This document shows, one piece after another, positions 1 through 8,926 of a stretch of DNA of 64,000 bases (position 1 is the stretch's first letter; each line of letters opens with the position of its first letter). The notes below the pieces were generated by a model. That model was not told where the DNA came from and made no database searches. It worked only from the letters and a program-made list of their open reading frames with translations. A program made the translations under genes and the position numbers. The DNA comes from Arenibacter sp. 6A1 (lineage in GTDB: Bacteria > Bacteroidota > Bacteroidia > Flavobacteriales > Flavobacteriaceae), in the NCBI RefSeq assembly GCF_012272855.1, contig NZ_JAAXCQ010000002.1, positions 124,001 through 188,000 on the forward strand, read 5' to 3'.

Positions 1-1493
1 GGAGATGCAAAATCCTCGAGTAAAACCAAGGCATGTGCGCTTACATCTGCATCGCTATTTTTAGCAACCTCTATAAGCGTTGGCAACTTCAACGCCTCTA
101 AGCCTTGTAATGTATATAGAGCATGTATTTGCGCCAGTGGCAACATCGGGTCCAAGACCAACTTCTCTAGGTCGGCTATAACCTCTGTTTTGTTTTTAAA
201 GATTAGATAATGTTGTGCCCTATCACGGATCCATCCATTTTTATCTTTTAACAATGCTAGCAGTTCCGAGCCTGATAATTTATCGAAATCACGGAGTTTT
301 GTTGTTTCGGCCCCTTGTTTTTTAACCTTTAAAATTCTTCCGAAGTCTATAATAGTATCTAATTGTTTCTCTAGCGATTTTTCTTTTAAATAAGGGCTTA
401 AATAGGCATGATGCCCTATGACTCCTCTATGCATATCGACAATATACATACTTCCATCTGGACCGTTGGTTAAATTCACCGGACGAAACCCTTCATCGTA
501 GGAGGCCACAAACTCTTTTCCCTGCCAGGCTTGTTCCGCAGCAATATGGTCGCCATTAAAGGACAGTATATTTCTTTTAATCAGGTTGGCTTCGGGAGCA
601 CAAACAAAGACATTCTGATCGTAGCCCGAAGGAAATTGCCCCCCTCGATATACCAATGGACCACAAGCCGCCGTTACATTTACCAATAAGCTGTCCTTAT
701 CTAAAATTCCCTTTTCATAGCCTCTGTTTACCGAGGCGGCATGTAGAGGATACACTCGTTGATCCTTGGTCAGCATATGTCCTAGGCCTACCGTAGGGAT
801 ATGGTATTGGTTTCGGATCAACCTATTGGGCAACATATAATCGCCCAACAACTGCCTGGAATTGTCATTGTAATAAAGACGGCCAAAATCATCATGGCTA
901 ATACCCCATTGTCCTCTAAAGGTAGTAGGCTCTTTTATCCATTGTCCATCTTTCCGTTGGTATCTAAAATGCGATTTAGCGTTGTATATCCAGTTATCGA
1001 CATTCATCATCAGCCCATTTGGCTGATGTTCCGGATTTCCATCGGCCGCGTACAAGGAATCTACTACGATGGAATTGACGGGCCGATCATTTTCGATCTC
1101 TACAAAACGCAAATAAGGAGGTTCTGCATACAGCAATCCCCCATATACATGTGCCAATGCCCTTGGCATAACCAAGCTATCTAAAAAGATTTTCGCATGG
1201 TCCATGCGTCCATCATTATCCAAATCCTCCAGGATCTTTATAGAACCCGTCGGAAGCTCTTCCCCTGTACCATCAATATTGTTCATAAATCCAGGCATTT
1301 CGGCAACCCAAATTCGCCCCTTGCTATCAAAATCCATAGCCACAGGAGCAACCAAAAGGGGTTCGGAAGCGACCATTTGAAGTTCAAATCCTTCTTCAAC
1401 TTTATAATCTTCCAAAGAAATAATAGGTTCGTCAAAGGAAGGTTTACAAGAACAAATCAATAGGAAAAGGAAAAAATAAGCAGATAATTTCAT
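1..1493 (-). CDS. PVC-type membrane-bound dehydrogenase-like lipoprotein (DUF7133-like), 3' end outside window
   Basis: The reading frame is open from an ATG at 1493 to the window edge, so the C-terminus is missing. The first 16 residues are a lipoprotein signal ending in ICSC-K, with Cys16 the likely lipidated residue. The next ~350 residues show the beta-propeller style of the family: VAPVAMDFDSKGRIWVAEMPG, LEDLDNDGRMD, NGPDGSMYIVDMHRGVIGHH. From about residue 400 there are HEAT-like helices (ELLALLKDKNGWIRDRAQHYL). Relatives are usually annotated as membrane-bound dehydrogenases and often carry a C-terminal cytochrome c domain; whether this one does cannot be seen. It follows a sulfatase and a GH109-type gene on the same strand, which suggests sugar oxidation in a glycan-use cluster. 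The substrate is unknown. Confidence 0.75.
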   Translation of the reverse strand, partial: MKLSAYFFLFLLICSCKPSFDEPIISLEDYKVEEGFELQMVASEPLLVAPVAMDFDSKGRIWVAEMPGFMNNIDGTGEELPTGSIKILEDLDNDGRMDHAKIFLDSLVMPRALAHVYGGLLYAEPPYLRFVEIENDRPVNSIVVDSLYAADGNPEHQPNGLMMNVDNWIYNAKSHFRYQRKDGQWIKEPTTFRGQWGISHDDFGRLYYNDNSRQLLGDYMLPNRLIRNQYHIPTVGLGHMLTKDQRVYPLHAASVNRGYEKGILDKDSLLVNVTAACGPLVYRGGQFPSGYDQNVFVCAPEANLIKRNILSFNGDHIAAEQAWQGKEFVASYDEGFRPVNLTNGPDGSMYIVDMHRGVIGHHAYLSPYLKEKSLEKQLDTIIDFGRILKVKKQGAETTKLRDFDKLSGSELLALLKDKNGWIRDRAQHYLIFKNKTEVIADLEKLVLDPMLPLAQIHALYTLQGLEALKLPTLIEVAKNSDADVSAHALVLLEDFAS

Positions 1494-1687
1494 TAAAAAT
1501 ACTGGTGTTTATAATTGGATAATTTTAAAGAATAGATTGTTTTCGATAACAAAATGGCACCTCTATCCAATGAGATAGAAAGAAAAATGACAGCCCCTAA
1601 GTTAAAATTTTAAAACCATCCACGGAAATGAAAATCCCTGTTAAATGTAAACGACACATATATTTTAAGGAATAACTGCCGAGAATC

Positions 1688-1763
1688 GCCTAATAAATTT
1701 TAAGGGCAACCCTATTCTTCCGAAATTGCATCAAAAGATTAAGGTTGCCCCTATAAATTAGGC
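1688..1763 (-). terminator. Long imperfect inverted repeat after the sulfatase gene
   Basis: The arms 1688-1711 and 1743-1763 pair imperfectly over about 20 bases around GGGCAACC/GGTTGCCC, with a 31-base loop. The structure lies between the sulfatase stop and the next gene, so it may terminate or process the sulfatase transcript. The loop is long and the U-tract poor, so intrinsic termination is uncertain. Confidence 0.4.
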
Positions 1764-1788
1764 TTGGATGTTTTTTAAACTTCCCTTG

Positions 1789-3369
1789 TTATTGATGTAA
1801 CAATCCGTTTTCGATCATGGGAATCCTGAAGTTCTCGACTTCCGCATTTTGGTGTTCCCGTGCAAAAATTGCGGCGGCCTTTTCCAAAATTTCCGGATGT
1901 TGTTCTGCCAGGTTATTTTCTTCCCTAACATCGTCTTTAAGGTTATAGAGTTCTAAAGTGGCTGCCTCTTTTTTATTTTTCAGATTTCGTCTAAGCACTT
2001 TCCAATCGCCCATACGGATGGCTACTTGTCCGCCGTATTCTGGATACTCCCAAAATAAAAACTCATGTTGTTTTTGTTTCTCCTCAGCCCCTAAAAGTGT
2101 TGGCAAAAAGCTTATTCCATCAGTATCATCTGGCGTAGACTGTCCTGTCAGCTCAGTTAATGTAGCCATAACATCATAATGTGCAGAGATATGGTCTGTG
2201 GTGGTACCTGCCTTTATTTTTCCAGGCCATGAGGCTATCATAGGAATACGAATTCCACCTTCGTACAAGAACCCTTTCCCATAGCCATACTCGCTTCTAA
2301 AGGGTTCAGCACTTTTAAACCAAGGAGAATCTGTTCCTCCATTATAGGTAGGCCCGTTGTCTGAAGTAAACATAATCAAGGTATTTTCATAAATACCTTC
2401 TTTTTTCAGTTGCGCCACTAGTTTGCCGACATTCTCATCTAAATAAGAAACCATAGCCGCATAGGCAGCTCGTGGGTTCTTATGAGGAAAATAACTTCTT
2501 TCGCCCAAGTAAGGCTCTTCGTCACCAAACTTTTCTATGTAATAATCTACCCAGCGCTTCGGTGCCTGTAGTGGTGCATGCGGAATAGGATCTGCCCAAT
2601 ACATAAAAAAGGGCTTGTTTTTATTGTTGTCCACAAATTGGGTGATTTTATCGAAGATCAATTCCGAGGCGTAGTCGTTAAGATTGTATTTGGCATAACT
2701 AGCTTCCTTATAAGGATCGGCCCCTTTGTCTAAGCGCACATTAGGAGCAATGGTGTCATTGTTTAAATACACTCTGGTATTATTCTCGTACAAGTGAACT
2801 GGGTAATAGGTATGGGCTTGGCGCTGACAGTTAAAACCAAAGAAATAATCGAAGCCAAAATTCGTAGGTACAGATTCCGTATGCGGTGCTCCTAGGCCCC
2901 ATTTTCCAACCATCCCCGTGGCATAGCCTGCTTCTTTAAGTTTATTGGCTATGGTTACCGTAGTCATAGGAATTGGCCGTTGGCCTTCTAAGGTCGAGTC
3001 CTTTATGGCAGCCACATAATCCCATACTTCTCCACGTTCTCTCCATTCATCGTTCCCCCTAACATAGGAGTGGCCAGAATGTTTCCCAGTGAGTAAATTA
3101 TAACGCGCCGGCGCACATACTGGGGCTCCGGTATAATGCTGTGTAAAAAGCATTCCGTTCTTCGCCAGGGCATCTATATTTGGCGTTTCAATTTTTTCCT
3201 GCCCATATGCTCCCAACTCGGCATACCCCAAATCATCGGCTAAAATGTAAATAATATTAGGCTTCTGAGCTGCATTTTGGACAGACAACTCTTTTTTTTC
3301 CTCCTTACAGGAAGATAATAAGACTATAAAAGCCCCAAGTAGATAAAAATTTGACAACAAACGATTCAT
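1789..3369 (-). CDS. Lipoprotein sulfatase (S1 family, arylsulfatase A-like)
   Basis: This 526-residue enzyme is predicted to hydrolyse sulfate esters on a glycan at the cell surface. A lipoprotein signal runs to Cys21 (LLSSC-K). The metal-binding Asp pair is in ILADDLGYAELG (D45, D46), and the S1 signature is C85-A-P-A-R89, where Cys85 would be converted to formylglycine. Later motifs include GKWGLGAPH and FTSDNGP. The length is normal for the family. The maturation enzyme is not in the window. Its upstream neighbour on the same strand is a GH109-type gene and its downstream neighbour is a dehydrogenase-like lipoprotein, so a sulfated, GalNAc-containing glycan is a reasonable but unproven substrate. 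Confidence 0.93.
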   Translation of the reverse strand: MNRLLSNFYLLGAFIVLLSSCKEEKKELSVQNAAQKPNIIYILADDLGYAELGAYGQEKIETPNIDALAKNGMLFTQHYTGAPVCAPARYNLLTGKHSGHSYVRGNDEWRERGEVWDYVAAIKDSTLEGQRPIPMTTVTIANKLKEAGYATGMVGKWGLGAPHTESVPTNFGFDYFFGFNCQRQAHTYYPVHLYENNTRVYLNNDTIAPNVRLDKGADPYKEASYAKYNLNDYASELIFDKITQFVDNNKNKPFFMYWADPIPHAPLQAPKRWVDYYIEKFGDEEPYLGERSYFPHKNPRAAYAAMVSYLDENVGKLVAQLKKEGIYENTLIMFTSDNGPTYNGGTDSPWFKSAEPFRSEYGYGKGFLYEGGIRIPMIASWPGKIKAGTTTDHISAHYDVMATLTELTGQSTPDDTDGISFLPTLLGAEEKQKQHEFLFWEYPEYGGQVAIRMGDWKVLRRNLKNKKEAATLELYNLKDDVREENNLAEQHPEILEKAAAIFAREHQNAEVENFRIPMIENGLLHQ

Positions 3370-3752
3370 TCTTATTTAATTAATGTTTACTATATATTTT
3401 ATTCCTGACCTCCCTATGACTGTCCATAATTATCCCTCATCGACATTCAATTACTATTCTCTCTGGAAAAAGAACTTGGCTAGGCTAAAACGTCTTTAAA
3501 AACCTATAAATTTAAATAAAACAACCTTCCCAAAGCTATCTTATCAAACAATGACATAGAAAAACCACCTGATTTTAAAAAATTAGGCAGCCATTTCATC
3601 ATATTGCAACCAACTACAAGCCAGAAAAGCTCATTTCATTTCAAAAATCCCATCCCTATTAACTGGTTTCCTTCTCTATTTCTGGCCCAAATAGGTTTCT
3701 TCAATGGACTTTAGTAAGAAGCAAGAAATCGTAGGATTCGGTGCTTTATTAC
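3370..3752. other. Intergenic stretch upstream of the sulfatase
   Basis: This AT-rich non-coding DNA must hold the sulfatase promoter if that gene is transcribed on its own. I found no clear TAnnTTTG box or operator. The frame spanning 3676-3921 crosses the structured repeat that follows and is not considered a gene. Confidence 0.4.
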
Positions 3753-3832
3753 GCGTTAGGGACCGAGGCGGCATCCCCGCAGCAGCGCAAGGGATATAGC
3801 CGAGAGCCCGACCGACGAAGGAGGGAACGCCC
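3753..3832 (-). repeat. 80-bp dispersed structured repeat, copy A
   Basis: Read on the minus strand it begins GGGCGTTCCC and ends CCCTAACGC. It aligns over its full 80 bases with copies at 12083-12162 and 37347-37426. The terminal GCGTT and AACGC are complementary, and an internal ATCCC/GGGAT pair can form a second stem. It is much more GC-rich than the surrounding DNA. It could be a REP or MITE-like element or a structured RNA. Confidence 0.85.
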
Positions 3833-3928
3833 AAATACCCATCCCGATTATGGCCTAACCGATTAAGGAATGGATGATATTTCCCTAGGAAACACCTACT
3901 GTTAGCTATTAATTTCTTCAAGTACTAT

Positions 3929-3959
3929 AAAAAAAGGGATGCCTAATTAAAGACATCCC
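3929..3959 (-). terminator. Intrinsic terminator of the GH109-type gene
   Basis: The arms 3936-3943 and 3952-3959 form an 8-bp stem (GGGATGTC/GGCATCCC, one G-U pair) with an 8-base loop. Seven U residues follow on the minus strand. It lies about 70 bases past the stop codon. Confidence 0.75.
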
Positions 3960-4030
3960 GATGAAAACTAACTAAAACTAACAATATGAAAACATTCTTT
4001 TGAATTCTATTTTAATATAAAACCCTCTTT

Positions 4031-5401
4031 CTAATAGGTATCTTTCATCCAATTATAAGGAGCTCTATTGATCCAGTTTCCTCTGGTAAAATCTGGGAAA
4101 TCCTGTGGGGCTCCGTTATTTTCAATAGAGAGTTCGGATAATGGTGTAACTGCACTCCATGCTGCCGCGTCATAGGCATCCATAGGAGGTGCTATATTTT
4201 CCTTGGCCGATTCTACAAAAGCATTGATCACAAAGAAGTCAATTCCGCCATGCCCTGCTTCGGTAGCGCCGCTTCCGTGCTTCTTCCAAAGTGGGTGGTC
4301 GTATTCCTTGATATACGAGTCCATGTCTTCCCAGCCATGTCCTTCGGTTTTTCCTTCAATATGAATCCTTTTGGTATGGTAGTCAAATTCAGAAATTCCG
4401 CTTACCCCTTGCACTCTAAAGCCTAATGAATAAGGTCTTGGCAGGTTACAGTCGTGGGTTACGATAATAGTTTCTCCTTTTGCGGTTTCGATGGTTGTGG
4501 TAATTACATCGCCCTGTTTCCATTTTATTTTAGCATTTGGATGGTCGGGGCCTCCTTTAGGGTGGTTTACGATATAGTTGTGCAGTCCCAATGGTTTAGA
4601 AGCGTGAGAAGTTAGGGATACCAACCTATTACCTCTGTTTACATCGGCCATTACGGCTATAGGTCCTAAGCCATGGGTAGGGTATACATCGGCATTTCGT
4701 AACAAGGAATGTTGGGTTCTCCATTTGGCTTCCGAAGTTCCCTTTTCGCCAAATTCAACACCTCCGCCATAGGCTTGCTTTCCATCGTTGAATTTTACGG
4801 CCCTAAGATCGTGTTGGTAACCACATCTGAAATGAGACAGTTCTCCAAAAAGGTTTTGTTTTACCATATTAAGCACCGCCAATACATCCTGACGGTAATT
4901 AACGTTTTCCAGGATCATTAAATGAGACCCTGTTTCTTCGTGGGTATTGACCAAGTCCCAGCACTCTTCCAAGGTATTGGCTGCCGACACTTCCAGTCCG
5001 GTATATTTTCCGGCTTTCATAGAATCTACGGCCATTTTGGTATGCCAAAGCCAAGGCGTTGAGATCACTACTGCATCGACATCTTTCAAAGCCAATAGAT
5101 TTCTATAATCTAAATCGTTCTTTCCAAAAATCTGAGCCTTCTTCTTTCCCGCTTTTGCAATACGTTCTTCGGCAATAGCAATTCTGGCCGGATCGATATC
5201 ACATACCGCGGTAACAAGTACATCGTCTCTTTTTAAAAGATTGTTTAGGTGGTTAGTGCCTCTTAATCCTACACCAATGACCCCTACTTTTAATTTTTGG
5301 ACATTATTTTTTCTGTTATTAGCAAAACTAATACTTGGCATCACAGCAATTCCTGCAGAAGTAATAGCCGTTTTTTTGATAAAATTTCTTCTCGATTTCA
5401 T
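4031..5401 (-). CDS. Tat-exported Gfo/Idh/MocA protein, GH109-type alpha-N-acetylgalactosaminidase
   Basis: 456 residues. The N-terminus is a twin-arginine signal (KSRRNFIKK followed by a hydrophobic stretch to SFAN), so the protein is exported folded, consistent with a tightly bound NAD cofactor. The Rossmann motif GVGLRG is at about residues 43-48. Stretches matching my memory of the Elizabethkingia GH109 enzyme run through the protein: LEVSAANTLEECWD, ENVNYRQDVLAVLNMV, GYQHDLR, EFGEKGTSEAKWR, YPTHGLGPI, NRGNRL, IKEYDHPLWKKH. GH109 enzymes use an NAD-dependent redox mechanism to remove alpha-GalNAc. The same fold also contains dehydrogenases, so the activity is an inference from similarity. 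The neighbouring sulfatase fits degradation of a sulfated amino-sugar glycan. Confidence 0.88.
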   Translation of the reverse strand: MKSRRNFIKKTAITSAGIAVMPSISFANNRKNNVQKLKVGVIGVGLRGTNHLNNLLKRDDVLVTAVCDIDPARIAIAEERIAKAGKKKAQIFGKNDLDYRNLLALKDVDAVVISTPWLWHTKMAVDSMKAGKYTGLEVSAANTLEECWDLVNTHEETGSHLMILENVNYRQDVLAVLNMVKQNLFGELSHFRCGYQHDLRAVKFNDGKQAYGGGVEFGEKGTSEAKWRTQHSLLRNADVYPTHGLGPIAVMADVNRGNRLVSLTSHASKPLGLHNYIVNHPKGGPDHPNAKIKWKQGDVITTTIETAKGETIIVTHDCNLPRPYSLGFRVQGVSGISEFDYHTKRIHIEGKTEGHGWEDMDSYIKEYDHPLWKKHGSGATEAGHGGIDFFVINAFVESAKENIAPPMDAYDAAAWSAVTPLSELSIENNGAPQDFPDFTRGNWINRAPYNWMKDTY

Positions 5402-5849
5402 AGTTTGAATACTTACATTAAGAGCTTAGTACACTTCTATTAGGTGACATTTCATTTCCTTAAAACACACACATCCTAAGCTCTCCGTCTCAAAACTAAC
5501 GAATTATACAGTTATCCATAGGGGAGATTTTAAGCATTTTAGTATGTTATTTTGCTCATTTCTTAAAATTTAGCAAAAAAGGAGCTTTGGAGTACCCTCT
5601 AAACTTAGGATTAACATTTGTTAGAAGAAAAAATGAGATTCCCTTCCCTAAAATACTGATTTAAAAAGAGATCCAAATACATGGCTTACGAAGGTTCAAT
5701 ATTTTAAATACGGTTTGCCACGGCCGCCTTGTATGTGGCATTCGAAAATTGCCGCTGATAAAGAAATCAGGCAAGGAAAAGTCTAGACTCGATGTGCCCC
5801 ACCAAGCCCAGTAAATTGTAATTATTTGTAGTGTATCGAAGAGTGCCTT
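5402..5849. other. Intergenic stretch with no recognised feature
   Basis: AT-rich DNA upstream of the GH109-type gene and downstream of the receiver gene. The part beside 5402 should contain the GH109-type promoter. I see no convincing gene, repeat or hairpin. Confidence 0.4.
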
Positions 5850-6260
5850 TTACTGATGGTCTGGCGACTCCAATTCTAATATTAATTCTCGCAGTTTTAC
5901 ACTGGAAAGAGGTTTCGCTATAAAATTTCGCACGGAAGGATAGGACATGGCCCTTTCCATATCTCTTTTATCGATAGAGGAGCTTAATACATAAATACAG
6001 GATTTTTCTTGATTTGAAATTTTATTGAATTCTTCCAAAAACTCCCAGCCGTCCATCACCGGCATGTTTAAATCTAGTAATATCAGCTCTGGCAATTCTT
6101 CAACAGAGGATAGGATATCGCTAAAGAGATCCAATGCTTCCTGCCCATTATTACAAACCTTAATATCTGTACCAAATCCATTATTTTTCAGCAAAATTTT
6201 AGTACCAAAAACAAAAATAGGATCATCGTCTATGATGCATGCCGTTTTAGTAATCTCCAT
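5850..6260 (-). CDS. Single-domain response regulator (CheY-like receiver)
   Basis: 136 residues, only a receiver domain with no output domain. The acidic pocket is DDD at 11-13, the phosphoacceptor is Asp63 in LLDLNMPVMDGWEF, the conserved Ser/Thr site is in VLSSS (91-95) and the conserved Lys is K116 in IAKPLS. Its start lies inside the 3' end of the upstream histidine kinase gene (14-nt overlap), which implies translational coupling and that this kinase is its partner. Output must be by protein-protein contact or phosphorelay; the target is unknown. Confidence 0.93.
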   Translation of the reverse strand: MEITKTACIIDDDPIFVFGTKILLKNNGFGTDIKVCNNGQEALDLFSDILSSVEELPELILLDLNMPVMDGWEFLEEFNKISNQEKSCIYVLSSSIDKRDMERAMSYPSVRNFIAKPLSSVKLRELILELESPDHQ

Positions 6261-8127
6261 TCTTAAAATAAGTCGTAAAATTAGAACCCTTGTTTACGGA
6301 ACTCTTCACCTCTATTCTTCCTCCCATAGCTTCGATCTGATTTTTACTGATAAAAAGACCAACGCCACGCGCTTCACTATGTTCATGAAAGGTTCTATAC
6401 ATCCCAAATAATTTTGAACCGAATTTATTTAAATCGATTCCCATGCCATTATCGGCAAACTCTAAATATACAAACTCTTGATCAATTCCCGCAGTTATTT
6501 TTATTATTGCCGGAGAATCGGGTTTTTTATATTTAATGGCATTGGTGATTAGGTTTAAAATAATACTTTCTAAATAGGCATGAACGGCCAAAACCTCTAT
6601 GTTATTAGGCACATTAATTTCTATTTTGGTATGGCTTTCTTTAATGGTTGAGTGAATGTTCTGAATTACTTTCTCTATGCTTTCTAATAGATTATGGGAA
6701 GACATAGCGGTAACTACTTTAGCATTTATTTCCACAATTTCATTAAGGTGTAAAATGGTTTCGCTCATATTGTCCGAAACAATTTTAATATTCTTAAAAA
6801 ATTCATTTTCCAATAGTGCAGGATCTTCCTCTTTGGCCAATTCCATGAGCATAGAAATATTTCCGGTATGCGACCTTAGGTTATGGGAAACAATGTGGGC
6901 AAAATTAATCAAACGATTATTGTGTTCCATTAGGTCGTCCGTCATTTTCTGTTTATCCGTTATATCCTGCATTAGCCCATATAAGGTCACACATTTGCCT
7001 TCCTGGAATTCGGATATTCCAATAACCCTAACCCATTTTAAATTGCCTTTATACGTTTTTATTTGTGCTTGCAGGTCAAACTTTGTTGGTCCCTGCATAG
7101 CCTTTTCAATAGCCTTAGTGATGCGTTCCCTGTCTTCTCCTTCTAGATAATACCTTAAAGCATCGTCCAAACTAGGAGTATAGTCCTCTGGCACTTCTCG
7201 TATTGCACGCACTACTTTACTCCAAAAAATAAGGTTTTCATCAAAATCTAGTTCCCAGTATCCAATTTGGGCAGCTTCATTAGATTGCTCCAAAAGCTTT
7301 TTAAATTTAGCGAGCAACAACTCATCTCTTTTTCTCTTAGTAATATCGTAATGGTAACCGGCCATTTTCAGTGGTTTCCCCTGAGGCGAATACTCACTGA
7401 TTTCGGCCCTGCTTAAGATCCACACCCAATGCCCTTGTTTGTGTTTCATCCTGAACTCCATCTCATAAATCCCCTGATTATTGATATACTTTTCATAGGA
7501 GTCCTTGGCAATCTGCCAATCATCGGGATGTATCAATTTAAACCAGGTATTATGATTCCATGGCTCCAATTCTTCTAGAGTATACCCTAACATACTGGCA
7601 TATCTATGATTACAGATGGCTATTTCTTTTTCAAAATCAACTTCAAAGGTTCCAATATTGGAGGCCTCAATGACATTCTGAAAATAGTCAACCTTCTTTT
7701 TTAGCGCCACGATATCTTCGCCCTGAGCCAATAAAGGAGAAAAACTTCCCACCACCTTGTGAGCGTTTAAATTTGGACTTTCAACCGTCGTTTTTTTAAA
7801 ATTAAGCCAAACAGGATATCCCTCAAAGTGTGTAAACTTACAGACAATATCAAAAGAATATTTTTGGGGTTCTGCAATATGTTTTTCTAGTAATTCCTGA
7901 AAATATTCCAAATCCTGCGGATACATCAGATTTTTCCAATCGGCCGGCAATTCGGATATAGGCCGCTGACCGTACCCTAGAAGGTCCCAAAACTTGCTAT
8001 TGACCCCACTAAAATAAGGCTTCTTTAGGTCCCAATGCCAAGATCCTTCCAAAACTCCTTCTTCGGAGTTAAGAAAATAATTGCCGTTTTTTGTATAGAA
8101 ATTTAATTCGGATTCTAATGGTTTCAT
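6247..8127 (-). CDS. PAS-domain sensor histidine kinase, soluble
   Basis: 626 residues with no signal peptide or membrane segment, so it is a cytoplasmic sensor. Three PAS/PAC units lie at about 20-135, 150-268 (ending YDITKRKR) and 280-394 (ending GLMQDITDKQK). The phosphoacceptor is probably His415 in SHNLRSH. The ATPase domain shows an N-box (NLITNAIKYKK), a G1 box (DNGMGID) and a G2 region (GVGLFISK). The gene overlaps the receiver gene downstream, so the two form a two-component pair. The signal sensed cannot be told from sequence. Confidence 0.92.
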   Translation of the reverse strand: MKPLESELNFYTKNGNYFLNSEEGVLEGSWHWDLKKPYFSGVNSKFWDLLGYGQRPISELPADWKNLMYPQDLEYFQELLEKHIAEPQKYSFDIVCKFTHFEGYPVWLNFKKTTVESPNLNAHKVVGSFSPLLAQGEDIVALKKKVDYFQNVIEASNIGTFEVDFEKEIAICNHRYASMLGYTLEELEPWNHNTWFKLIHPDDWQIAKDSYEKYINNQGIYEMEFRMKHKQGHWVWILSRAEISEYSPQGKPLKMAGYHYDITKRKRDELLLAKFKKLLEQSNEAAQIGYWELDFDENLIFWSKVVRAIREVPEDYTPSLDDALRYYLEGEDRERITKAIEKAMQGPTKFDLQAQIKTYKGNLKWVRVIGISEFQEGKCVTLYGLMQDITDKQKMTDDLMEHNNRLINFAHIVSHNLRSHTGNISMLMELAKEEDPALLENEFFKNIKIVSDNMSETILHLNEIVEINAKVVTAMSSHNLLESIEKVIQNIHSTIKESHTKIEINVPNNIEVLAVHAYLESIILNLITNAIKYKKPDSPAIIKITAGIDQEFVYLEFADNGMGIDLNKFGSKLFGMYRTFHEHSEARGVGLFISKNQIEAMGGRIEVKSSVNKGSNFTTYFKNGDY

Positions 8128-8431
8128 TGGTGCTGTGAAAAAAAATTACCGATATTATACTAATTAGTCGTCTTGCAATTGATGCTTATCATAGATCCTG
8201 AATTAGATCTTATTACAATACTAACGTTGACTACTCTATATTAATTGTAATTCATTATATTTAGGAAGCAACAGCTTTCTAAAATTATAAAGAGGGGAGC
8301 TGTAAAATTAACGAATTACCTTACACCGCTACGTATAATGGATAAACTGCTTGTTATATTCGACAAACAACGTATATCTAAGAAAATTTAATCGCAGCAA
8401 TTGCGCCTATTTTTAATATATGGAAATCCAC
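8128..8431. other. Intergenic stretch with no recognised feature
   Basis: AT-rich DNA between the kinase start and the end of the SMR exporter gene. It should hold the kinase promoter, but I see no clear box. Confidence 0.35.
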
Positions 8432-8758
8432 TTAATTAGAAACAAATTTTAAACCTATGATAGAGGCAATTAGGGTGGTCATAAAGAAAAGCCGCCAAAA
8501 GTCGGCCGGTTCCTTAAAAAACACTATCCCCACCAATACCGTACCCACTGCGCCAATCCCTGTCCAAACCGCATAGGCGGTACCAATAGGCAATTCTTGA
8601 GTGGCTTTTACCAACAGTGACATACTTATAGCAAGGCTAATAAAAAATCCAAGGTACCAATACATTGCAGTAGTACCGCTGCTCTGATTTGCCTTTCCCA
8701 AACAAGCCGCAAACCCTACCTCAAAGAGTCCGGCTATAATTAATAAAATCCAATTCAT
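8432..8758 (-). CDS. SMR family small exporter, SugE/Gdx-like
   Basis: 108 residues with four predicted membrane helices, the standard SMR size. The essential membrane Glu is E13 (IIAGLFEVGFA). The segment GTAYAVWTGIGAVG matches the SugE/Gdx (guanidinium exporter) branch better than EmrE, which has AYAIWSGVG. SMR proteins work as antiparallel dimers driven by proton exchange. I see no guanidine riboswitch hairpin upstream, so the substrate assignment rests on the motif alone. It stands alone; a terminator separates it from the upstream ppc gene. Confidence 0.88.
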   Translation of the reverse strand: MNWILLIIAGLFEVGFAACLGKANQSSGTTAMYWYLGFFISLAISMSLLVKATQELPIGTAYAVWTGIGAVGTVLVGIVFFKEPADFWRLFFMTTLIASIIGLKFVSN

Positions 8759-8807
8759 TTTAATGATCCCCTAGGGGTATTTTACAGTTCCATTAGCCAC
8801 TTAATAA

Positions 8808-8838
8808 AAAATGCCTTCCGATTGGTGGAAGGCATTTT
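8808..8838 (-). terminator. Intrinsic terminator after ppc
   Basis: A perfect 12-bp stem (8808-8819 with 8827-8838, AAAATGCCTTCC/GGAAGGCATTTT) has a 7-base loop and A/T ends on both sides. It lies about 90 bases past the ppc stop and upstream of the SMR gene, on the same strand. Confidence 0.8.
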
Positions 8839-8926
8839 ACTAATATCCTTTTAAAAGGCTCTTAGGCTCTTTAAAATATAGCCTAAAAGATTCTAAACTC
8901 TATGCTCGCGAACGGTCTTAATAGAA

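Noticed and set aside
3676-3921. 81-codon frame on minus strand
   Set aside because: It runs straight through repeat copy A and has no family resemblance; GC-rich repeats give chance open frames.
8759-8807. Possible guanidine riboswitch before the SMR gene
   Set aside because: No paired hairpins with ACGR loops or ykkC-like sequence could be found in the short leader.
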